This document shows positions 7,383-12,539 of a DNA stretch of 12,539 nt, in pieces. The notes under the pieces were generated by a model. The model did not search any database. It was not told where the DNA came from and worked only from the letters and a program-made list of their open reading frames with translations. Numbering within the stretch: the stretch's first letter is position 1; every line of letters begins with the position of its first letter. The DNA lies in assembly GCA_938092125.1 (NCBI GenBank), contig CALKMQ010000023.1, positions 1-12,539 of the forward strand. The letters run 5' to 3'. This DNA comes from an uncultured bacterium (GTDB taxonomy: Bacteria; Fidelibacterota; Marinisomatia; Marinisomatales; UBA1611). The position numbers and the translations under genes are program-made.

Positions 7383-7588
7383 AAGTTTTCTTATTTATTT
7401 ATCAAAATATTAAAGGGCAAATTTATGTTAATATATGTTTTAATTTCGAAACATATAATCTTGAAATTATAATTTAAAATATAGTTTTTAATTAGATAAC
7501 TTATGGAGAAGAATTACATTGAATAAACTCTTATTTTGTATCTAAATAAAAGTATCAATGAAAAATAAAATTACAAACAGGGGAAAGA
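7383..7588. other. Divergent AT-rich spacer between gcvP and the zinc-ribbon gene
   Basis: This 206-bp noncoding stretch should hold promoters for both directions. It contains one clear dyad (7432-7457) and, at its right end, the GGGG/AAAG Shine-Dalgarno of the zinc-ribbon gene (about 7579-7587). I looked for the conserved cores of a glycine riboswitch on the gcvP side and found none. No convincing sigma70 -35/-10 pair stands out. Confidence 0.6.
7432..7457. promoter_or_regulatory. Candidate operator: 9-bp inverted repeat
   Basis: TATATGTTT (7432-7440) and AAACATATA (7449-7457) form a perfect 9-bp dyad with an 8-nt spacer. It starts 50 bp upstream of the gcvP ATG, inside the divergent spacer. 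The arms are AT-rich and no T tract follows, so an operator for a dimeric regulator fits better than a terminator. In such AT-rich DNA chance is possible. Confidence 0.35.
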
Positions 7589-8287
7589 ATGGCAATAACC
7601 AGACTTGTTGAATTACAAGATATTGATTCTCAATTAGAGGACTTGAACAGCCTATTAGGAGATTTACCTAAAATGGTTGATGAATTGAACCAAAAAGAAA
7701 ATAGTATTAAAAATAAAGTTGAAGCAGATAAAATAAGCTTAAAAGATATCAATCTAAATACGAGTAAGTCTGAAACTGCAAATGTAGATATACAAAGCAA
7801 AATTGATAAACTCACTGACCAGTTATTTTTGGTAACGAACAATAAACAATATGATGCATTAACTAGTGAAATTGAGCACCTAAAAGCACAAAAAGAAGAA
7901 CATGAAACTCTATTAATTACGTATTTAGAAGATAAAGAAACTTTAGAAGAAAATTTAAAAAATAACGAATCTTCTTTAGAAGAATTAAAAACTGATTTAG
8001 AGTCAAGACGCAATAAATTAGATAAAGCGCTATCAGAAACATCTGAAGAAAAAAAATCTCTGGAGAACTCTCGCCAAAAACAAATTAAAGAAATTGATGA
8101 AAAGATTATGTTCACATATAATAAAGTAATCTCAGCTAGGTCCGGTGTCGCTGTTGTTCCTCTTTCTGGAGGTTCCTGTGGTGGTTGTGGTGCTGCATTA
8201 CCTCCACAAAAAGTATCCGAAATTAGATCGGGAGATTTACACAACTGTGATAGCTGTGGGCGGTTTGTATATAGTAAAAAGAATTAA
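7589..8287 (+). CDS. Coiled-coil protein with C4-type zinc ribbon (DUF164/zf-RING_7 family)
   Basis: This 232-aa protein has a long Lys/Glu-rich antiparallel coiled coil over about residues 10-175. A compact zinc ribbon follows, with Cys197, Cys200, Cys220 and Cys223 (SCGGCGAALPP, then NCDSCGRFVY). This matches the widespread family that includes Helicobacter HP0958 (FlgZ) and Chlamydia CdsZ, which act as adaptors in flagellar or secretion systems. In non-flagellated bacteria its role is unclear, and a nucleic-acid or RNA-related job is possible. The start is supported by a purine-rich Shine-Dalgarno (AGGGGAAAG) just before the ATG. Its stop codon falls immediately before the RNase P RNA, so the two are probably on one primary transcript. 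Confidence 0.88.
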   Translation: MAITRLVELQDIDSQLEDLNSLLGDLPKMVDELNQKENSIKNKVEADKISLKDINLNTSKSETANVDIQSKIDKLTDQLFLVTNNKQYDALTSEIEHLKAQKEEHETLLITYLEDKETLEENLKNNESSLEELKTDLESRRNKLDKALSETSEEKKSLENSRQKQIKEIDEKIMFTYNKVISARSGVAVVPLSGGSCGGCGAALPPQKVSEIRSGDLHNCDSCGRFVYSKKN

Positions 8288-8648
8288 TTGAGTTAGTTGG
8301 ATGATTGCTCCATCAAAAATAAATTTTAATGGAGAGGAAAGTCCGGGCACCGCAGAACATAAAGCCTTTTAACAAAAGGAATCCGTAAGGATATGGAAAG
8401 TGCAGCAGAAAACAAACCGCCTGTCAAAAGGCAAGGGTGAAAAGGTGGTGTAAGAGACCACCAGTCTTTCTTTAAATAGATTGAGCTTGTAAACCCCTTT
8501 AGGTGCAAGGTTGAATAGTTTCAAAGATGTTGTTCGCATCATTTGATGAACGGGTAAATCGCTTCAGCTTAATGGCAACACTAAGCGCAGACAAATGATC
8601 ATCTATCCCTTTTTGGGTGGACAGGACTCGGCTTATAGACTAACTCAA
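8288..8648 (+). ncRNA. rnpB: RNase P RNA (bacterial type A)
   Basis: This is the catalytic RNA that matures tRNA 5' ends. Helix P1 closes the molecule: 8288-8297 (TTGAGTTAGT) pairs perfectly with 8639-8648. Conserved blocks follow in the right order: GAGGAAAGTCCGGGC (8334-8348, CR-I/P4 5' strand), AAGGGTGAAAAGGTG (about 8433-8447), GTAAGAGACCACC (8450-8462), GTAAACCCC (8489-8497), CGGGTAAATCGCTTC with the GGU of L15 that pairs with tRNA CCA (8553-8555), AGACAAATGATC (8589-8600), and ACAGGACTCGGCTTATA (8621-8637, CR-V/P4 3' strand). Order and spacing follow the E. coli RNA, hence type A. CR-V reads ACAGGACTCGG where E. coli has ACAGAACCCGG. The RNA lies between two genes on the same strand with almost no spacer. 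Confidence 0.95.
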
Positions 8649-8673
8649 AGTTTAATTTAAATAGAGAGTATTT

Positions 8674-10989
8674 ATGGAGAAAAATAATTTACCATTTTCT
8701 TTTTTAAACAAAGAAATTCAATTTTTTCAACAAAATTTCAAACAAATTGGAATTATTTTTGTGCTAGTACTATTAATTTCATTTTTATTCCCTGGTGGCG
8801 AAACTCTACAATATTCTTATAAAATCAATGATATTACTAGAGAGCCAATAATCGCACCCTTTACTTTTCCTATTTTGAAAACATCCGAAAATTATGAAAA
8901 GGATAAAAAAGAAGAAAAAAAATCTGTTGCTTATATTTTTAATAGGAAGCAAGAAGTTGTAAATAACCAGTTAACTGAACTGAATGATTTTTTTGGTTCA
9001 TTAAATGATTTAAGATCGTCAAAGTGGAGATTTAATCAATCAAAGCAACTATACTATGAAAGGAAGTACCATGCTACCGCTGAGAAAGCAAAAAATGAAT
9101 TTATAGCAGATAGTGCTAGTCTTGAGATGATGTCAAATGATTTTCAAAGTAAATACCCGTTTACGGCTTTAAAAGATTCATCTTGGAATAAATATTTAAC
9201 AACAAATAAGGACCCAAGAAAACTAAAAGATTGGGTTTTACATAAAAATATTGTTAGTCAAATTTGTAAAAATAGGTGGTCTGAAGGTATTTATGATATA
9301 TCAATAGATAGTATAATAAGTAACAAAGTAAAGATTAATCAAGGTGATGTCCCTATTTTAACAGAAAAACTTGATTTTAACAGTTTAGAAGTAGCGTGGA
9401 TAAAAGCAAAAGAGGAGTATATAAATAAGGTCTCTGCAGAAGATTTTTTCTTTGATATTGGATATGATATAATTGTTGAATACATGAAACCGAATTTATT
9501 ATTTAATAGAAAATTAACAGTATCAAATCAAAGGCTTAGTATAAAACAAGTTCCTAGAAGTAAAGGAGTTGTTTTAGAAAACGAATTAATCGTTGATGCA
9601 AACATTAGAATTACAGAAGGTGTTCTCCAAAAATTAAATTCACTATCTTTTTCAATCGCGCAATTGAATGAGGATAAGCCTTTAGATAATATTTGGAACT
9701 ACTTAGGCAGAATTATTCTTTTATCTATAGTAATCTCTTTGTTCTTTACATTTTTGTATATGTATAGAATAGATGTTTTTTCTGATTGGAAAATGATTTT
9801 ACTGATGTCTATTATAATGTTAATTCAAATGCTTCTAGCATACTTAATTATCAATTATTTTCAATTTTCAGAGTATTTAGTTCCTGTTTCTGTGGGGGCG
9901 CTAACATTAACTATTTTATTTGACGCTAGAATTGGTTTTATGTCGACAGTTGCTGTGTCAATTTTAGTAGGTTTAATGATGGGCCAAAATATTGATTTTG
10001 TTATTTCATCTTTGTTTATTTCAACAGTTGGGGTGTATAACATCCGTGAATTGCGTAAAAGGAGTCAGCTTTTTACAACAATGTTTGCATTGATTGGGGC
10101 CAGTATTGTTGTGATAATTGCTATTGGATTATTTAAAGAACATTCCTGGACAAAAATTATTTTTGATTTGCAAATATTAACATTGAATAGCTTTTTGGCT
10201 CCAATTGTTACTTATGGTTTAATAGGTTTAACTGAAATGGTATTTGAAGTCACCACGGATTTAACTTTAATTGAATTACTTGATTACGACAGGCCATTAT
10301 TAAAAAGAGCGCAAAGAGAAACTAATGGTACATTTAATCACAGCATTGTTGTTGGGAATTTAGCCGAAGCTTGTGCTACTTCGATTGGAGCACATTCATT
10401 ATTATGCAGAGTTGGAGCCTATTATCATGACATAGGTAAGATGATAAAACCAGATTATTTTATTGAAAATCAGTATGCCACTGATAATAAACATGATGTA
10501 TTAAAACCGACAATGAGTGCAAAAATTATTAGAAGTCATGTTAATAACGGGTTGCAACTTGCCAAAGAATATGGATTGCCTAAAATCGTTTCTGATTTCA
10601 TTCCAATGCATCATGGCACGACTAGAGTAGAATACTTTTATAGACAAGCACTAGAAGCTGTTAATGGAGATGAATCAAAAATTGATGAAAGCCAATTCAG
10701 GTATCCTGGTCCAAAACCAGATACTAAAGAAACGGGAATCTTAATGATATGTGAAGCTATTGAAGCGGCAGTACGTTCAATTAAAAACCCAGACATTATG
10801 AAGATCGAAAATATGATTGATAAAATAATAAAGCAGAGAGTCGACGATGGTCAATTAAGCGACTGTCCATTAACACTAAATGAGTTAGATAAAATTAAAG
10901 GTACTGTTGATGGTAATACAGGGATGCTTCATGTTCTAAGGGGTATTTATCACATTCGAATAGAATATCCAGATGATAAAAACCATTAA
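8674..10989 (+). CDS. pgpH: PgpH-like 7TM-HD protein, probable c-di-AMP phosphodiesterase
   Basis: This 771-aa inner-membrane protein has one transmembrane segment (about 25-40) followed by an extracytoplasmic 7TMR-HDED domain to about 335, opening with the typical IIAPFTFPILK. Seven transmembrane helices follow at about 342-520, then a cytoplasmic HD domain. The HD metal and phosphate residues are His556 (FNHS), His585-Asp586 (YYHDIGKM), His622 (RSHVNNG) and His646-His647 (MHHGTTR). The last carboxylate position is Glu694 (ICEAIEAA), where I expect Asp (ADSVEAA type). PgpH of Listeria hydrolyses c-di-AMP, and the architecture is the same. ybeY follows 17 bp later, a common bacterial pairing. 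The start has a weak AGAGAG leader. Confidence is high for the family and moderate for the substrate. Confidence 0.9.
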   Translation: MEKNNLPFSFLNKEIQFFQQNFKQIGIIFVLVLLISFLFPGGETLQYSYKINDITREPIIAPFTFPILKTSENYEKDKKEEKKSVAYIFNRKQEVVNNQLTELNDFFGSLNDLRSSKWRFNQSKQLYYERKYHATAEKAKNEFIADSASLEMMSNDFQSKYPFTALKDSSWNKYLTTNKDPRKLKDWVLHKNIVSQICKNRWSEGIYDISIDSIISNKVKINQGDVPILTEKLDFNSLEVAWIKAKEEYINKVSAEDFFFDIGYDIIVEYMKPNLLFNRKLTVSNQRLSIKQVPRSKGVVLENELIVDANIRITEGVLQKLNSLSFSIAQLNEDKPLDNIWNYLGRIILLSIVISLFFTFLYMYRIDVFSDWKMILLMSIIMLIQMLLAYLIINYFQFSEYLVPVSVGALTLTILFDARIGFMSTVAVSILVGLMMGQNIDFVISSLFISTVGVYNIRELRKRSQLFTTMFALIGASIVVIIAIGLFKEHSWTKIIFDLQILTLNSFLAPIVTYGLIGLTEMVFEVTTDLTLIELLDYDRPLLKRAQRETNGTFNHSIVVGNLAEACATSIGAHSLLCRVGAYYHDIGKMIKPDYFIENQYATDNKHDVLKPTMSAKIIRSHVNNGLQLAKEYGLPKIVSDFIPMHHGTTRVEYFYRQALEAVNGDESKIDESQFRYPGPKPDTKETGILMICEAIEAAVRSIKNPDIMKIENMIDKIIKQRVDDGQLSDCPLTLNELDKIKGTVDGNTGMLHVLRGIYHIRIEYPDDKNH

Positions 10990-11006
10990 ACATTCCTTTT
11001 TATATA

Positions 11007-11447
11007 ATGAAAAATATTAAAGTCTTCACTGACCCTGCCTATAATGAGCCCAATAAAAAATTATGTATTTCAATAGTTGAAAATATTTTAGTGCATCATA
11101 GCATTTATGATTATGATATTAATATAATTTTCACTTCAGATATTTATGTAAGTGATTTAAAAAAACAGTTTTTTTCAACAGATCAGTGGACAGATGTAAT
11201 AGCATTCCCCTTCAATTCAGAAAATAAAAACACCACTGAAGGCGAAATATATATTAGCATTCCAACGGCAAAAGAAAATGCGGATTTATTTAATCAACAT
11301 TATAATAAAGAACTCACAAGATTAATTGTACACGGAACATTGCACTTAATGGGTTATGAAGACAATACAATAGAAAAAAAGAAGGAGATGGTTAAAAAAG
11401 AGGACTTTTTTTTAAAAAATATAGTTTGGAGAAAATTATTTGAATAA
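11007..11447 (+). CDS. ybeY: Endoribonuclease YbeY (rRNA maturation/ribosome quality control)
   Basis: This 146-aa single-domain UPF0054 metalloprotein acts in 16S rRNA 3'-end processing. The family core is present: TDVIAFPFN (T-D-V-L-S/A-F-P), GEIYISIPTAKENA and the metal helix HGTLHLMGYED. Zn ligands His109 and His113 are intact. The third ligand of the usual HGxLHLxGYDH motif is Asp119 instead of His, as I recall for Bacteroidetes-type YbeY (GYKD). The length is normal. It lies between pgpH (17 bp) and mazG (8-bp overlap), so it is in one operon. No Shine-Dalgarno is obvious before the ATG. Confidence 0.9.
   Translation: MKNIKVFTDPAYNEPNKKLCISIVENILVHHSIYDYDINIIFTSDIYVSDLKKQFFSTDQWTDVIAFPFNSENKNTTEGEIYISIPTAKENADLFNQHYNKELTRLIVHGTLHLMGYEDNTIEKKKEMVKKEDFFLKNIVWRKLFE
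11428..11432 (+). promoter_or_regulatory. Shine-Dalgarno GGAGA that supports the TTG start of mazG
   Basis: GGAGA inside the end of ybeY lies 7 nt before TTG at 11440. There is no in-frame ATG nearby upstream, and the conserved MazG N-terminus begins within about 25 residues, so this site decides the start. Confidence 0.6.
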
Positions 11448-12228
11448 TAAAAACAATAATGAAACTAATTTAAAATTAGATGAACTTGTAAATATAGTAA
11501 AAACCTTAAGAAGTCCAAAAGGTTGTGAGTGGGATAATGTTCAGACGAGTAATTCGTTGGTCCCTTTTTTTTTGGAGGAGGTATATGAATTAATTGAAGG
11601 TATAGATAAAAAAGATAATAAAAATATTCGTGAAGAGCTTGGTGATGTTCTGTTACACATAGTTTTTCAATCTCAGATTGCATCGGAAGAAATGGACTTT
11701 AATATCAATGATGTTATTGATGATCTAAATATTAAACTTGTTGATAGGCATTCTCATATATTTGAAAATTTTGATGATAAAATAATTTCTTCAAATATGA
11801 GATCTTGGGAAAAACAAAAACAAAAACAAAAACGAAGAAATTCAAGGTTAGATGGTGTTCCTGCTATTTTACCATCTATTGTATCATCTCAAAGAATTCA
11901 GGATAAAGCATCTTCTGCTGGTTTTGATTGGGATAAGATTAGCGAAGTTTGGGCAAAATTAGATGAAGAATTAAATGAGCTGAAAGAGGCGCAAAGGCTG
12001 AATAATTTTGATAAGATTGAATCGGAAATAGGTGATGTTTTATTTACAATAATTAATTTAAGTCGTTTTTTTGGTATATCAGCAGAAAATGCTCTAAGGA
12101 AGTCAAATAAAAAGTTTATAAGTCGTTTTCAAAAGCTTGAGAAAAAAATAAATAAATCAAACAAAAATATAGAAGATCATTCTAAAAGAGAATTAAATGA
12201 TATCTGGGATGAAGTTAAAAAGAGCTGA
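11440..12228 (+). CDS. mazG: Nucleoside triphosphate pyrophosphohydrolase MazG
   Basis: This 262-aa enzyme hydrolyses (d)NTPs, including aberrant ones, to NMP and PPi; E. coli MazG also lowers ppGpp. Two tandem MazG domains are visible. The first opens LRSPKGCEWDNVQTSNSL and has Glu46, Glu47, Glu50 (EEVYE), Glu66 and Asp69 (EELGD). The second has Glu176, Glu177, Glu180 (EELNE), Glu196 and Asp199 (EIGD). A KQKQKQKRR linker at about 125-133 and LDGVPAILPS join them. The length equals the E. coli protein (263 aa). The start codon is TTG, with GGAGA 7 nt upstream. It overlaps ybeY by 8 bp and the convergent yjbQ-like gene by 14 bp. Confidence 0.93.
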   Translation: MNNKNNNETNLKLDELVNIVKTLRSPKGCEWDNVQTSNSLVPFFLEEVYELIEGIDKKDNKNIREELGDVLLHIVFQSQIASEEMDFNINDVIDDLNIKLVDRHSHIFENFDDKIISSNMRSWEKQKQKQKRRNSRLDGVPAILPSIVSSQRIQDKASSAGFDWDKISEVWAKLDEELNELKEAQRLNNFDKIESEIGDVLFTIINLSRFFGISAENALRKSNKKFISRFQKLEKKINKSNKNIEDHSKRELNDIWDEVKKS

Positions 12229-12539
12229 ATTGTTCACCGTTGATTGTAGCAGTAATATCCCTTTCACTAACATTATTTCGGTGCTCACACATATAAACAC
12301 CTTGCCACATACCTAATTTCAGGGATCCGCTTTTTATTGGTATGGATAAAGAGTTTCCAAGTATGGATGTTTTTAAATGCGCGGGCATATCATCTTTACC
12401 TTCGATTGTATGTGTGTAATATTGATTTCCCTCAGGTACCATTTTATTAAAATGATATTCAAAATCATTTCTAACGCTAGCATCTGTATTCTCATTTATA
12501 GTTAAAGATGCTGAGGTGTGTCTGATAAAAAGTTGTAAT
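12215..12539 (-). CDS. yjbQ: YjbQ/UPF0047 family protein, 5' end beyond window
   Basis: On the minus strand the frame is open from the right edge (first full codon at 12538) to TAA at 12217-12215, giving 107 visible C-terminal residues. An internal Met at 12442 is not the start, because conserved family sequence lies upstream: LFIRHTSASLTINENTD. Downstream come HTIEGKDDMPAHLKTSILG, SLKLGMWQGVYMCEHR and the usual short end. The family is small (about 135-140 aa), so roughly 30 N-terminal residues are missing. YjbQ is annotated as a secondary thiamine-phosphate synthase because it can bypass ThiE, but the physiological role is uncertain. It converges on mazG with a 14-bp overlap. Confidence 0.9.
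   Translation of the reverse strand, partial: LQLFIRHTSASLTINENTDASVRNDFEYHFNKMVPEGNQYYTHTIEGKDDMPAHLKTSILGNSLSIPIKSGSLKLGMWQGVYMCEHRNNVSERDITATINGEQFSSF

Noticed and set aside
7503..7526. ATG-led 7-codon frame (MEKNYIE) upstream of the zinc-ribbon gene, as a leader peptide
   Set aside because: It has no Shine-Dalgarno, no attenuator hairpin and no residue bias. It is likely chance.
7383..7588. Glycine riboswitch upstream of gcvP
   Set aside because: The GC-containing conserved cores of the glycine aptamer are absent. The spacer is almost entirely A and T.
7630..8244. 204-codon minus-strand open frame
   Set aside because: It is antisense to the coiled-coil/zinc-ribbon gene. Its Ser/Phe/Leu-rich product reflects the Lys/Glu-rich coding strand.
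8326..8508. 60-codon minus-strand open frame
   Set aside because: It lies inside the RNase P RNA, whose structure explains the sequence.
9861..10043. 60-codon minus-strand open frame
   Set aside because: It is antisense to the membrane part of the PgpH-like gene and has no supporting features.
11465..11683. 72-codon minus-strand open frame
   Set aside because: It is antisense to the first MazG domain.
12215..12442. Complete 75-aa gene starting at the Met at 12442
   Set aside because: Conserved YjbQ sequence (HTSAS...NEN) continues upstream in the same frame to the window edge, so this Met is internal.

Overview
The window is visibly AT-rich and tightly packed. It looks like chromosomal DNA of a free-living, probably marine or aquatic, bacterium. 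The best lineage clue is YbeY: its zinc motif reads HGTLHLMGYED, with Asp where most bacteria have the third His, a form I associate with the Bacteroidetes/Chlorobi side of the tree. A PgpH-type 7TM-HD protein next to ybeY and a type A RNase P RNA fit the FCB superphylum. Candidatus Marinimicrobia (SAR406) is a reasonable guess, at low confidence. I see no insertion sequence, CRISPR array, tRNA or phage gene.

Left block (1-2384). The 3' end of an unrecognised gene is followed by a strong intrinsic terminator. A 50-codon gene follows, encoding an arginine-rich repeat peptide. On the minus strand is a two-gene operon, transcribed leftward: a PAS domain fused to a UbiA/MenA-like membrane prenyltransferase, then a CADD-family protein. 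CADD proteins make p-aminobenzoate (pABA) by sacrificing one of their own tyrosines. This CADD keeps all six metal ligands, the sacrificial Tyr (Tyr25) and the Lys that donates the amine (Lys150). This pair is the most unusual part of the window.

Middle block (2477-7382). mtaB, a tRNA t6A37 methylthiotransferase gene, is on the plus strand and diverges from the PAS-UbiA gene. It converges, with a 4-bp overlap, on a minus-strand pair. That pair is gcvP (glycine decarboxylase P protein) followed by a DUF3050-type protein, coupled through a TAATG stop/start overlap. DUF3050 is, like CADD, a predicted heme-oxygenase-fold protein with helix motifs suited to a diiron site. The window therefore holds two such proteins about 3 kb apart. 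One would supply a folate precursor, and the other is coupled to the enzyme that starts folate charging from glycine.

Right block (7383-12539). A 206-bp divergent spacer with a dyad symmetry leads into a plus-strand housekeeping series. This is a coiled-coil/C4 zinc-ribbon protein, the RNase P RNA (rnpB) starting 0-2 nt after that gene's stop codon, a PgpH-like 7TM-HD c-di-AMP phosphodiesterase, ybeY, and mazG. mazG has a TTG start and overlaps ybeY. mazG converges with a 14-bp overlap on a minus-strand yjbQ-type gene that runs off the right edge.

Most of the window is ordinary core metabolism and RNA maturation. The possible new biology is the CADD/PAS-UbiA operon, with the DUF3050-GcvP coupling second.
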